64,000 nucleotides of DNA. It comes from Planctomycetota bacterium. GTDB taxonomy: Bacteria; Planctomycetota; Phycisphaerae; UBA1845. A program made the position numbers and the translations under genes. The first letter of the stretch is position 1; every line of letters starts with the position of its first letter. This document shows, piece after piece, positions 26,781 to 35,225 of this stretch. The stretch covers positions 1 to 64,000 of the forward strand of contig JACQFE010000055.1 of the NCBI GenBank assembly GCA_016200265.1. Direction: 5' to 3'. The notes beneath the pieces were generated by a model. It was not told where the DNA came from and did no database searches. It worked only from the letters and a program-made list of their open reading frames with translations.

Positions 26781-27269
26781 ATGACATTACGAAAGCGGTC
26801 CACAATTGGCGTTGTCGGCGCAGTGATTTTGATTGCCATTCCAACCATCGCGCCTCTTTATGTGCGAGGTCAGGGGAAGGATTCCAAGAAACAACTCGTC
26901 AAACCGACAATGGCCCAGAGCCGTGAAGTCACGGTGCGCGGCACTGTCGTGTGCATCCACACCTATATCACCGGTGAGGCCGTCACTCCGGAAAAAATGA
27001 AAGCCATCGGCGATGCGATTCGAAACGGCGCTCCCGCAGGGCTCGAAACAAAAACCGGCTTGGTCGTTCTTGGACAGGGCACGACCAATCCCGGCCGACT
27101 CTTGTTCCCTCACGCAATGCGCAGCGTGAAAATCAAGGGTCGCATGTATGATAAAGCAGGGTTTAAGTATCTTGATTTCACCGAAGTAAAACAGGCGAAA
27201 GAACCCACCGGCGGTGATGATGACAACGCCGCCGATGACGATGACGATGACGACGATTCGGGAGAATGA
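26781..27269 (+). CDS. exported small protein with acidic tail
   Basis: 162 residues from the ATG at 26781, which has GAGAGG eight bases upstream. A signal-type segment (STIGVVGAVILIAIPTIAPL) is followed by VTVRGTVVCIHTYITGEAVT and LVVLGQGTTNPGRLLFPH, suggesting a small beta-barrel-like domain. The C-terminus is almost pure Asp (about 17 of the last 25 residues), which could bind calcium or keep the protein soluble. The family is not recognised. The frame continues upstream to 26700 but that is a dispersed palindrome. Confidence 0.65.
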   Translation: MTLRKRSTIGVVGAVILIAIPTIAPLYVRGQGKDSKKQLVKPTMAQSREVTVRGTVVCIHTYITGEAVTPEKMKAIGDAIRNGAPAGLETKTGLVVLGQGTTNPGRLLFPHAMRSVKIKGRMYDKAGFKYLDFTEVKQAKEPTGGDDDNAADDDDDDDDSGE

Positions 27270-27324
27270 CGACGTGCCGGTGTTGCGATCACGGCAAGTC
27301 GGTTGATTTGCAAAGGCCCGACCC

Positions 27325-27936
27325 ATGGATGGGGAAACAGTGGACTCGATCATCTGCGGAATTGATCCGGGGTTGGGAATAACCGGCTACGCGATCATCC
27401 GCACGAATCAATCCACAAACAATTCACAGGATTTCAATCGTGATCCAAATGTGGTTGACGCCGGCGTCTGCCGATTCGAAAGTTCGCACTCGCTCCCACG
27501 TCGACTGGCCGCCCTCCATTCCGATATCACCGCAATTCTTGAAGAGCATCAACCGCAGGTCGTCGCTGTCGAACAGCTCTACTCGCATTACAATCACCCG
27601 CGAACAGCGATTCTGATGGGGCACGCTCGCGGAGTGATTCTTCAAGCCGCCGCATCATCCGGGATCGAAGTAAAAAATTACTCGGCGACGCGGATCAAGC
27701 GATTCCTCACGGGCAATGGACGGGCGAGCAAGGGCCAGATGCAGCGGGCGGTCCAGGTCATGTTGTCCCTGCCGGCGCCGCCCGATCCACCGGACGTTGC
27801 CGATGCCATCGCCGTGGCACTCTGCGCCGCCGCAGACGTGGGCGCCTCCCCCCTTGCCAAGGGGGGACGCAGGGGGGTTGTCAATCGCTCTTCTCTATTC
27901 GCCTTTCGCCATTCGCGACCAACGGGAGCGTTATGA
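27325..27936 (+). CDS. ruvC: crossover junction endodeoxyribonuclease RuvC with repeat-derived tail
   Basis: 203 residues. RuvC cuts Holliday junctions after RuvAB branch migration. The catalytic acids are visible: Asp14 in GIDPGLGITGYA, Glu83 in VVAVEQLYSHYNHPRTA, and Asp157/Asp160 in DPPDVADAIAVAL. The conserved fold ends near residue 172. The last about 30 residues (GASPLAKGGRRGVVNRSS onward) come from a C/G-rich palindromic repeat and a word-like TTCGCC repeat read in frame, which lengthens the protein beyond the usual 165-175 residues. The stop overlaps the ruvA start. Confidence 0.94.
   Translation: MDGETVDSIICGIDPGLGITGYAIIRTNQSTNNSQDFNRDPNVVDAGVCRFESSHSLPRRLAALHSDITAILEEHQPQVVAVEQLYSHYNHPRTAILMGHARGVILQAAASSGIEVKNYSATRIKRFLTGNGRASKGQMQRAVQVMLSLPAPPDPPDVADAIAVALCAAADVGASPLAKGGRRGVVNRSSLFAFRHSRPTGAL
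27845..27880. repeat. C-rich/G-rich palindromic repeat, copy 2, in frame in ruvC
   Basis: CCTCCCCCCTTGCCAAGG followed by GGGGACGCAGGGGGGTT. It shares the core of the copies at 13289, 33664, 37281 and 51465. It is translated as PLAKGGRRGV near the C-terminus of RuvC, followed by the word-like CTATTCGCCTTTCGCCATTC. Confidence 0.75.
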
Positions 27937-28565
27937 TCGTTCGCATCACCGGCAACCTTATCGACGTGGCCGAAGACTCCGTGGTCGTCGAGCGTGAAGG
28001 CATTGCCCGCGAAGTGCTCGTTCCGCGATTCGCGATTGGCGAATTGGCAGCCCATCGGGGCCGGCAAATCACGCTGCACACCCTCGAATTCTTCGAAGGC
28101 AATCACGCATCGGGAAGCTTGATCCCGCGTCTGCTCGGATTCCTGCATCGCGACGACCGTGAATTTTTCGACCGCTTCATTGACGTGAAAGGCATCGGGC
28201 CGCGAAAGGCACTCAAAGCCCTCGCCGAACCCGTGCGACGAATCGCCTCATGGATCGAATCCGGTGATGCCAAAGCTCTTGCTCGATTGCCCGGCATCGG
28301 CAATCGCGCGGCCGAGCTGATCGTCGCCTCTCTAAAGGGTAAGATGTCGGACCTTGCGGTCGGCGGCGATGGCGTCGCGCGTAGCGCCGCGATCGAACTT
28401 AGTTCCGCTCAGCGCGACGCATTGGAAATCCTCGTCGCCTGGGGAGACCCTCTCGCTGACGCCGAACGCTGGATCGAACGAGCGGCCCAAACGAATCCGG
28501 AATTGAAATCTCCAGACGATTGGGTAAGGACGGCGTATCGGATTAAGACCGGTGTCGCGGGTTGA
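27933..28565 (+). CDS. ruvA: Holliday junction branch migration protein RuvA
   Basis: 210 residues. It binds the four-way junction as a tetramer and loads RuvB. Residues about 1-65 form the OB fold (MIVRITGNLIDVAEDSVVVE), then two helix-hairpin-helix motifs follow: DVKGIGPRKALKALAE and RLPGIGNRAAELIVASLKG. The C-terminal domain that contacts RuvB follows (SSAQRDALEILVAWG). The ATG has GGGAG seven bases upstream and overlaps the ruvC stop (ATGA), so the two are coupled. Confidence 0.94.
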   Translation: MIVRITGNLIDVAEDSVVVEREGIAREVLVPRFAIGELAAHRGRQITLHTLEFFEGNHASGSLIPRLLGFLHRDDREFFDRFIDVKGIGPRKALKALAEPVRRIASWIESGDAKALARLPGIGNRAAELIVASLKGKMSDLAVGGDGVARSAAIELSSAQRDALEILVAWGDPLADAERWIERAAQTNPELKSPDDWVRTAYRIKTGVAG

Positions 28566-28591
28566 GAGTGAGAAGCATGAAGGAAACGGAA

Positions 28592-28657
28592 AATTGTAAC
28601 TCGTAACTTGTAACTCGTAACTCGTAACTCGTAACTTGTAACTCGTAATTCTTAACT
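28592..28657. repeat. low-complexity AACTCGTAACTTGT tandem repeat, copy 2
   Basis: Six or seven imperfect 10-base units of GTAACTCGTA/GTAACTTGTA fill most of the ruvA-ruvB gap. The same words appear at 13748-13811. The units are contiguous, with no spacers, so this is not a CRISPR. Confidence 0.8.
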
Positions 28658-28668
28658 TCAGTCTTTCT

Positions 28669-29712
28669 ATGGCAAGAGACCGTGTAATTTCTGCGATCAA
28701 GAAAGATCCCGACGAGCCCGTCGATACCGCGCTTCGTCCGCGTCGGCTCGACGAAATGGTCGGCCAGGGCCCCGTCATCGAGAAACTTCACATCGCCATC
28801 GACGCCGCCAAGCGCCGCGGCGAGCCGCTTGAACACATTCTTCTCGACGGTCCGCCCGGCCTCGGCAAGACCACGCTCGCCAACGTCATCGCCCGCGAAA
28901 TGACCGAGAAGCCGCCGCGAATCACCTCCGGCCCCTCGCTCGCCAAGCAGGCCGACCTCATGGCCCTTCTCACCAACCTCGAGCAAGGCGACGTGCTTTT
29001 CATCGATGAAATTCATCGGCTGCCGACCATCGTCGAGGAATTCCTCTATCCGGCCATGGAAGACTTCCGCGTCGATTTCACGATTGAAGGCGGCCTGAAC
29101 GGTCGCGTCGTGAATTTTGCGTTGCGTCGCTTCACGCTCATCGGCGCGACCACTCGCGCTGGGATGCTCAGCGGCGCGCTTCGCGATCGCTTCGGCCATC
29201 GCTTCCATCTCGATTTTTATTCGACGGACGATCTGACGACGATTTTGAATCGCTCGGCCTCGAAGCTGGAATTGAAGACGCAGCCCCACACGCTCGAAAC
29301 CATCGCCGCTCGCAGCCGCGGCACGCCGCGCGTCGCGAATCGTTTGCTCAAGCGCGTTCGCGATTACGCCCAGGTCCGCGGCGACGGCACGCTCTCACGC
29401 AAAATCGTCGATGAAGCGCTCGACGTGCAGCAGGTCGATTCGCTGGGCCTCGACGAGCTCGACCGCGCGTTCCTCACCTCGCTAATGAAGGTCTACGGCG
29501 GCGGACCGGCAGGCATCGAAGCCATCGCCGCCACCATGGGCCAGGAACGCGACACTCTCGAAGACATGGTCGAACCGTACCTCCTGCAAATCGGCTTCCT
29601 CATCCGCACCCGCCAAGGCCGACAAGTCACCAAAGACGCCTGCGAACACCTCGGCCTACCCTTCAAACTCGCCACCAACGGCAAACCCGCCGACGCGCCA
29701 AGTCTGTTTTGA
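28669..29712 (+). CDS. ruvB: Holliday junction branch migration ATPase RuvB
   Basis: 347 residues. It is the hexameric AAA+ motor that drives branch migration. Walker A GPPGLGKTTLANVIA (from about 61), Walker B FIDEIHRL (DEIH 113-116), sensor region LIGATTRAGMLSGALRDRFG and the arginine finger segment are present. The C-terminal winged-helix domain has MGQERDTLEDMVEPYLLQIG and RTRQGRQVT. It follows ruvC-ruvA with a 103-base gap filled by a low-complexity repeat. Confidence 0.96.
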   Translation: MARDRVISAIKKDPDEPVDTALRPRRLDEMVGQGPVIEKLHIAIDAAKRRGEPLEHILLDGPPGLGKTTLANVIAREMTEKPPRITSGPSLAKQADLMALLTNLEQGDVLFIDEIHRLPTIVEEFLYPAMEDFRVDFTIEGGLNGRVVNFALRRFTLIGATTRAGMLSGALRDRFGHRFHLDFYSTDDLTTILNRSASKLELKTQPHTLETIAARSRGTPRVANRLLKRVRDYAQVRGDGTLSRKIVDEALDVQQVDSLGLDELDRAFLTSLMKVYGGGPAGIEAIAATMGQERDTLEDMVEPYLLQIGFLIRTRQGRQVTKDACEHLGLPFKLATNGKPADAPSLF

Positions 29713-29861
29713 AACAAATCAGATCCGATCGTGCCTCAATGCAAGCTAACCGGGGAAATTCTTCGCACAAGGTCTTGTTTCCCTCGTAGCAGAGCATAAT
29801 GATTACCGGGGCCGGACCGCGGGGGTAGCCAGCTTGTCACGCCATTAAGGAGGATCGCCAC

Positions 29862-31937
29862 ATGCTCCCACCAGTATTTTATGCGCGTTCATTTGTCTTA
29901 ATTGCGTCGTTGTTGCTGCTGGCATGTCTTGTTTCAAGCCCGGCGAACGCCGATCCGTGCTCGATTGCCGATGTCACGCCCCCTCCGGGCAATCGCACGA
30001 ACGCAGGCCTAATGTATGACGAAGCACGGCACGAGATGATTCTTTGGGGCGGAAGCAACGAAGCTGGCGCGATGACCAACACTTGGGCCTGGAATGGAAC
30101 GACCTGGACGCAACGCGCGACGACCGGCGCACCCGCTACGAAATTCGCCTACAACGACGCCGCTCGTGGGGTCGTTGTGGCCATCACCGAAGGTTCAATG
30201 TACGAGTGGAACGGTTCCACATGGTCATCGCACCCCGTTAGTTCTCCCTTTGGGCCTTACGGAAACGCATTCGCATACGATTCCAATCGAAAAATCGGTG
30301 TCCTTTTTGTAGGCGGCGCATCGACTTATCCGATTCCTCAAACCTGGGAATGGGACGGTACGCTTTGGACGTTGAAGAGTACTGGTGGACCGTCTGGCCG
30401 CGACCGAACGGCGTTGGCGTTTGATGCGAATCGAAACGTCGTCGTGTTGCACGGCGGTCAAAGCGCGACTGACAGCAGCATACTTCGCGACACTTGGGAG
30501 TGGGACGGCTCAACATGGACTCTTCGGAGCCAGTCGGGCCCGCCACGGTTAGAGCATAGTCTTGCATACGACGGCTCACGACATGTAGTGAGGCTATTCG
30601 GCGGTAATAGCGGCTCCGAAGTTGGCGGAACATTGGAATGGGATGGATTCGTTTGGAGGGGGAATCTGGACCCAGGCCCACAGGGGCGGACTGAATTGGC
30701 CATGGCATCCGACACCGATCGAAATGTTGTTGTCTTGTTCGGCGGCACGACATTTGTGACGGGTTCCTGGGGAGATTGCTGGGAATCAAGTGGAAGCGGA
30801 TGGTCTCTACGGACGTCCGGTTCCCCAAGCCCGCGCGGCAACGGAGGGATGGTGTTCGACGTTGCCAGGCATGTGTCCCTCCTAGCCGGTGGATCGGGCA
30901 CGAAGGACACTTGGGGCTGGGATGGCGTGAATTGGAACTTCTTCACTCGATTCGGAACTCCTGACCTGACCGGACAGGCAATGGACTACGACAGCTTCCG
31001 TAGCGTCGCAGTGATGTTCGGTGGAGGTGTTGATCAAAGTCAGTTCTCCTCCAGCCTGACCGAATGGAACGGTTCGGGTTGGGCGTCATACACAGGTCCT
31101 CGACCAAGCGCGAGAACAAACGCTGCGATGGCATTTGACAGTCGTCGCGGCGTCAGCGTGCTATTCGGAGGTGCATCCCCGACGCATGTTGCGTTTGTCG
31201 ACACCTGGGAGTGGGACGGAACCTCGTTCACGCAAAGAGATGTGTCAGGACCGCCGGGTGGCGCTTATGCAATGGCCTACGACGAACGGCGTGGCGTAGC
31301 CGTCTTGTTCGGCTGGAGTACAGCGGCTGAAACTTGGGAGTTTGACGGAAACGCTTGGACGAAAATCATTCCAGAAGGAGGCTCGCCACAGTCGCGGTAT
31401 GGCCATCGAATGGTTTATGACTCGGCCGCAGGCGTAGTTCTCCTTTCGGGGGGCGGCGTCAATAATGGCAGCTTGTCAGATATTTGGAGCTGGAACGGCA
31501 AACGATGGAATCTTGAGGGCAATCTTCCTGTTCCGGTCCGTCAGCACTTTATGTCCTATGATTCCGACCGCCAGGTGTCCGTTGTTTTCGGAGGCCATTC
31601 CTATGGGCCCGTCGGCAAAACCCATGAAATCCCCAGTTGTCTGATTGATAGTGACAATGACAACGTACCCAACATTTACGACCTTTGTCCTGAATCGAAT
31701 ATCGAGCCAACTGTAGCGGTCGAGGATTGCACGACTGAAGTGACGAATTTGACAGTCCATGACGGCTGTACCATGAACGACTTAATCAATGCGTGCGCGG
31801 CCAAGCCTCAAGTCCACCGTCGCGACTTCGTCCGCTGTGTGCGCCAATTGGCCGCAGAATGGCGACACGATGGCCTGATCACACTCCGCGACCAACGCGA
31901 GATCGTTCGCTGTGCCTCTCAAAAAAGGACACCGTGA
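29862..31937 (+). CDS. secreted kelch-type beta-propeller protein
   Basis: 691 residues. The start ATG has a strong AAGGAGGA site. A signal peptide (VLIASLLLLACLVSSPANA) is followed by about ten repeats of roughly 48-55 residues with the pattern AYD..R.VVVLFGG......DTWEWDG..WT, typical of kelch-like propellers. After residue 590 comes DSDNDNVPNIYDLCP, a thrombospondin type 3 calcium loop, then a Cys-containing tail (CTMNDLINACAAKPQVHRRD). It is probably an extracellular structural or binding protein; the ligand is unknown. An isolated gene on the plus strand. Confidence 0.8.
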   Translation: MLPPVFYARSFVLIASLLLLACLVSSPANADPCSIADVTPPPGNRTNAGLMYDEARHEMILWGGSNEAGAMTNTWAWNGTTWTQRATTGAPATKFAYNDAARGVVVAITEGSMYEWNGSTWSSHPVSSPFGPYGNAFAYDSNRKIGVLFVGGASTYPIPQTWEWDGTLWTLKSTGGPSGRDRTALAFDANRNVVVLHGGQSATDSSILRDTWEWDGSTWTLRSQSGPPRLEHSLAYDGSRHVVRLFGGNSGSEVGGTLEWDGFVWRGNLDPGPQGRTELAMASDTDRNVVVLFGGTTFVTGSWGDCWESSGSGWSLRTSGSPSPRGNGGMVFDVARHVSLLAGGSGTKDTWGWDGVNWNFFTRFGTPDLTGQAMDYDSFRSVAVMFGGGVDQSQFSSSLTEWNGSGWASYTGPRPSARTNAAMAFDSRRGVSVLFGGASPTHVAFVDTWEWDGTSFTQRDVSGPPGGAYAMAYDERRGVAVLFGWSTAAETWEFDGNAWTKIIPEGGSPQSRYGHRMVYDSAAGVVLLSGGGVNNGSLSDIWSWNGKRWNLEGNLPVPVRQHFMSYDSDRQVSVVFGGHSYGPVGKTHEIPSCLIDSDNDNVPNIYDLCPESNIEPTVAVEDCTTEVTNLTVHDGCTMNDLINACAAKPQVHRRDFVRCVRQLAAEWRHDGLITLRDQREIVRCASQKRTP

Positions 31938-32475
31938 TCCTCTGATTGCCGCTGCGGTCGTTCAACTGGCCGATCGCTGAATTCAAAGTTTTCACCAACC
32001 ACCCCTGAAGTTATCTTTCCTGATGACTCCGCGCCCCCGTTCCCTTCGACCCTTCTCGCTTTCAAACTTCCGCACCAATCGTTTTCTCCCTTTCGGACCT
32101 TTGTGCCAGTCCGATGCTCCCCTTCGAACTTGTTCACCTTCGAACCTTCACACCCGTGGTCATTCTTCGATCTTCACCATGCGCTCTTCGATCTTTCGAT
32201 TTCTGCCTTCTTACCTCGTTGCCTCGTTGCCCTGCTGCCTTTCGGTGAGTGCCACATGTTGACACTCGCGAAAAAGTACTTTGCCAAACGAACCCATCTC
32301 AAAGTTTTACTTCACGTCACGATTCGGCGTCAATCTGTGAATTCGTTGCCTTCTTGCCTATTGCCTGCTGCCTGTTGCCTTTTTGCCTTACCCAATCCAC
32401 AATTGGCATTCGGCAATCGGCAATTCGACTGCCGTTGGCCGCTGGCTTTCGTTAAATCACGGAGAACGAAGAACG
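31938..32475. repeat. 538-base intergenic region made of word-like repeats
   Basis: No gene is seen. The stretch holds TTCGAACTTGTTCACCTTCG, TTCGATCTTCACCATGCGC and TTCGATCTTTCGATTTC (32112-32205), then TACCTCGTTGCCTCGTTGCC (32213-32240), then TTGCCTTCTTGCCTATTGCC and CTGCTGCCTGTTGCC (32344-32390), then ATTGGCATTCGGCAATCGGC (32402-32421). Related words occur at 6647-6688, 22695-22740, 27893-27925 and 37336-37365. Spurious ORFs run through it, and the sucC frame is open back to 32383 for this reason. Confidence 0.7.
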
Positions 32476-33639
32476 ATGAAAGTTCACGAATATCAGGCTC
32501 GGCAGCTTCTCGCGGACGCGGGCGTGCCCGTTCCGAAATCGCAGGTCGTCGAATCCGTTGATGCGGCCATCAAAGCCTATTCAGAAATCGGCGGACAGGC
32601 GGTGGTGAAGGCCCAGGTGTTCGCGGGCGGTCGCGGGAAAGCCGGATTCGTCAAACTCGTGAACAGCGCCGACGAAGCTCGCAAGGCCGCCGACTTCATG
32701 CTTAAGAATCGCATGGTGTCGCCGCAAACAGGCGCCGCGGGGATCGCCGTGAAGAAGCTGCTGATCGCCGCCGCCGTCGATATCGAAAGCGAATACTATG
32801 CGGCCGTTGTTCTCGATCGCGCCAAACGCGTGCCGGTTGTGATGGTCTCGCGCGAAGGCGGCGTCGAGATCGAAGTCGTCGCCCATCGAAATCCCGACGC
32901 AATCATCAAACGCTGGTTACATCCAACGCTGGGACTGCTTGACTTTCAATGCAATCAACTCGTGGCCGCGCTCGGCTTCACTGACAAAGAGCAGATGAAA
33001 TCCGCAGACGCAATCATTCGCGGGCTCGTCGATGTGTTCTACAAATACGATTGCTCGCTGGCGGAGATCAATCCGCTGGTGCGAACGAAGTCGGGTCAGG
33101 TGATGGCCATCGACGCGAAGATGAACTTCGATGACAACGCGATCTTCCGTCACAAGGTGCTGCAGGAGATGTTCGATCCGACAGAAGAGAATCCGATGGA
33201 GCTCCGCGCGAAAGAGCACAATCTTTCGTATATCGCACTCGACGGAAATATCGGCTGCCTCGTCAATGGCGCGGGACTCGCGATGGCCACGATGGACATC
33301 ATCAAGCTGCACGGCGGCGAACCGGCCAATTTCCTCGACGTCGGCGGCTCAGTGACCAAAGACGGCGCGATCGAAGCCTTCCGCATCATTCTTTCGGACA
33401 ACAAGGTCCGCGGCATTCTCGTCAATATCTTCGGCGGCATCGCCAAGTGCGACACCATCGCCGAAGCCCTCATCGCCGCAGCCAAGGAAATCGGCTTCAA
33501 AGTCCCCGTCGTTGTCCGCCTCGAAGGCACCAACGTCGACCGCGCCCGGCAACTTCTCAAAGAAGCGGCCTTGCCCGTGCTGATCCCCGCGGCCGACCTC
33601 ACCGACGCAGCGAAAAAAGTCTGTGCGAAAGTGGCATGA
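32476..33639 (+). CDS. sucC: succinyl-CoA synthetase beta subunit
   Basis: 387 residues. It is the ATP-grasp subunit of the TCA-cycle enzyme that converts succinyl-CoA to succinate with ATP or GTP formation. Family features are MKVHEYQARQLLADAGVPVP at the start, KAQVFAGGRGKAGFVKL, CSLAEINPLV, IDAKMNFDDNA, NFLDVGGSVTKDGAIEAF and FGGIAKCDTIAEALI. The ATG at 32476 gives the conserved N-terminus. sucD, which encodes the phosphohistidine-bearing alpha subunit and normally follows directly, is absent; two dispersed repeats and a minus-strand gene follow instead. Confidence 0.95.
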   Translation: MKVHEYQARQLLADAGVPVPKSQVVESVDAAIKAYSEIGGQAVVKAQVFAGGRGKAGFVKLVNSADEARKAADFMLKNRMVSPQTGAAGIAVKKLLIAAAVDIESEYYAAVVLDRAKRVPVVMVSREGGVEIEVVAHRNPDAIIKRWLHPTLGLLDFQCNQLVAALGFTDKEQMKSADAIIRGLVDVFYKYDCSLAEINPLVRTKSGQVMAIDAKMNFDDNAIFRHKVLQEMFDPTEENPMELRAKEHNLSYIALDGNIGCLVNGAGLAMATMDIIKLHGGEPANFLDVGGSVTKDGAIEAFRIILSDNKVRGILVNIFGGIAKCDTIAEALIAAAKEIGFKVPVVVRLEGTNVDRARQLLKEAALPVLIPAADLTDAAKKVCAKVA

Positions 33640-33663
33640 GCGGTCTGTGTTGATGCCCGCAGC

Positions 33664-33694
33664 CTTCCCCCTTACCAAGGGGGAACATTGGGGC
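33664..33694. repeat. C-rich/G-rich palindromic repeat, copy 3
   Basis: CTTCCCCCTTACCAAGG followed by GGGAACATTGGGG, the same family as 13289 and 27845. It lies right after the sucC stop. Confidence 0.7.
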
Positions 33695-33729
33695 TTTCCG
33701 ATCCGCGACCGCAAGCGAGCGGACGTTGG

Positions 33730-33757
33730 GTGGCATGGCCAAGCGTAGCGCCGCCAT
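33730..33757. repeat. GGCATGGCCAAGCG repeat, copy 1
   Basis: GTGGCATGGCCAAGCGTAGC followed by GCCGCCATG. The reverse complement, with small changes, is at 43476-43503 (CATGGCAGCGCTTCGC, TTGGCCATGGCAC). Confidence 0.75.
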
Positions 33758-33807
33758 GTTTCGTGCCCGCCGTACAGTGTTCAAGATGCGCGATCCAAAG
33801 GCCTGTG

Positions 33808-34377
33808 CTACTTCTGTCGCTTGTACTTGCCGGTCATTTCCACTTTCTTGACCATGTGTATGCGGTCGGCCCATTCGGTCATGTGCCAGTCGAGCGTGTC
33901 GTGGTCGACGACACTCATGCAATATCGACCGTAACTTGTCGTGCCGTCGAGGCCGATGCTCTTGTAGTCCATTGTCCAGCGCTTGTTGGCCGCGTCATAC
34001 GAGGCAGTGCCGCGCTGCGGGTAACCCCAGTTGTTGAACATGCCCCAGATGTATTGCTTGTCGCGGGGGTGCCAGCTCCAGATACCCTCGGCCTCGAACT
34101 TCGTCCGCTTGCTTTGCGACTGGAACGCGCCTCGCAGGCAGCGTTTGTCGAGAGTCCACTTCCACTCGGCCTTGCCGGTCCAGGCTTTGTCCTGCTCGTC
34201 GGCGTTGAGCATCTCAGCTTCCCAATTCCACGTGCCCACGAACACGTCGTAGGCCTCGAGTTCCGTCGGACGAGGTGGCTGCTGAATTTTCGAGAAATCC
34301 GCTTTCCGCGCCGCACAGCCCCCGCTCAGCCCAACGATCGAGGCCAACATCCACAGTTTTTGCCAATTCGTTTTCAT
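33808..34377 (-). CDS. DUF1579-like lipoprotein
   Basis: 189 residues from the ATG at 34377, which has AGGAGA eight bases upstream. MKTNWQKLWMLASIVGLSGG followed by Cys is a lipoprotein signal with lipobox LSGGC-type. The body (YDVFVGTWNWEAEMLNADEQ, WKWTLDKRCLRGAFQSQSK, EGIWSWHPRDKQYIWGMFNN) is a lipocalin-like beta-barrel of the DUF1579 kind, related in pattern to the protein at 885-1601. Function unknown. It is convergent with sucC. Confidence 0.75.
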   Translation of the reverse strand: MKTNWQKLWMLASIVGLSGGCAARKADFSKIQQPPRPTELEAYDVFVGTWNWEAEMLNADEQDKAWTGKAEWKWTLDKRCLRGAFQSQSKRTKFEAEGIWSWHPRDKQYIWGMFNNWGYPQRGTASYDAANKRWTMDYKSIGLDGTTSYGRYCMSVVDHDTLDWHMTEWADRIHMVKKVEMTGKYKRQK

Positions 34378-34548
34378 GACCGCATCTCCTTTTCCAAAAA
34401 TGCCGGTTCTGGACATGCAAAGTGTCGCGTTCCTGACACGCAGAGTCAAGTAGATTCGTATGGACTGGCGACGCCGCGTGATCCGAACCCCAAGCGGGAG
34501 AGAGTGGGACGCGTTTCCGAGCCGCGCCTGTTAAGAAGCGGACGCGCC

Positions 34549-34575
34549 GTCCCCCTTACGAAGGGCTGAGGGCGA
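34549..34575. repeat. partial C-rich/G-rich repeat, copy 4
   Basis: CGTCCCCCTTACGAAGGG followed by CTGAGGGCG, a degraded member of the CCCCCTTGGTAAGGGGG family. It is in the 327-base gap 34378-34704, which also has the repeat-like CCCAAGCGGGAGAGAGTGGG at 34487-34506 and no gene. Confidence 0.45.
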
Positions 34576-34704
34576 CCAATGCGGAAGCCCGAAGTGGGGG
34601 GTTTGTTCCACCACGAATGAGCACGTAGTTGATCTACCCCGCTCCGCCGATTAGCTTCATCAAGTCGATTTCAATTTCATCTTCGTTCTAACGGAGGCCA
34701 TGAC

Positions 34705-35184
34705 ATGTCCAAGAAACTCGGCGTCGTTTTTTTCATGCTCGTTCTGATCGCGGTCGGCTGGGTGGCCGCAAACAAGTTCACCGAATTCAAGGATTTCCAA
34801 ATCTCCATCGCTTTCGGTTTCCCGAAGGAGACTGAAATCGAAATGCACGTGGTGGCTTCGATGGGCATGACCGCGTTGGAGGCCCCGACGTTCAATCCCA
34901 AGGTCGGCGGCGTCGACTGGGACGCGTGGGTGGCCAATCATTTCGACCTTCGCGACGCGAGCGGCAAACAGGTGCACATCGACTTCATGAAAGGCAGCGA
35001 CGTGGTGAACACCAAGAAGCTGCCCGGCGTGCCTGAGGGTTTTCTCTTCGCTCGCGTCAAACAAGGCGGCAAGTACACGTTCGACTACAAGCCCAAGTTG
35101 GCCGACCCCATGAAGCTCCGCTACGCATTCACCGCCCCCACGGCCGACAAACCGGTGGAATGGTGTAAGTTTGAAAAGGCATGA
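34705..35184 (+). CDS. membrane-anchored protein of unknown function
   Basis: 159 residues. One N-terminal hydrophobic helix (LGVVFFMLVLIAVGWVAANK) is followed by an extracytoplasmic domain with HFDLRDASGKQVHIDFMKGS and GFLFARVKQGGKYTFDYKPK, suggesting a beta-sandwich. The ATG has GGAGG eight bases upstream. No family is recognised and no neighbour gives a clue. Confidence 0.6.
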   Translation: MSKKLGVVFFMLVLIAVGWVAANKFTEFKDFQISIAFGFPKETEIEMHVVASMGMTALEAPTFNPKVGGVDWDAWVANHFDLRDASGKQVHIDFMKGSDVVNTKKLPGVPEGFLFARVKQGGKYTFDYKPKLADPMKLRYAFTAPTADKPVEWCKFEKA

Positions 35185-35225
35185 GGCACCACCTCGGGCC
35201 ATTCCATATGTTACTCGATTTCGCA

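Noticed and set aside
28592-28657. Possible CRISPR array
   Set aside because: Units are about 10 bases, contiguous and imperfect, with no spacers and no cas genes nearby.
28543-29289. Long minus-strand open frame opposite ruvB with VTSYEL-type repeated peptide
   Set aside because: It is antisense to ruvB and its repeated peptide is only the translation of the AACTCGTAACTTGT tract; no family pattern.
32103-32561. Open frame overlapping the sucC start
   Set aside because: It runs through low-complexity repeats and out of frame into sucC; no domain.
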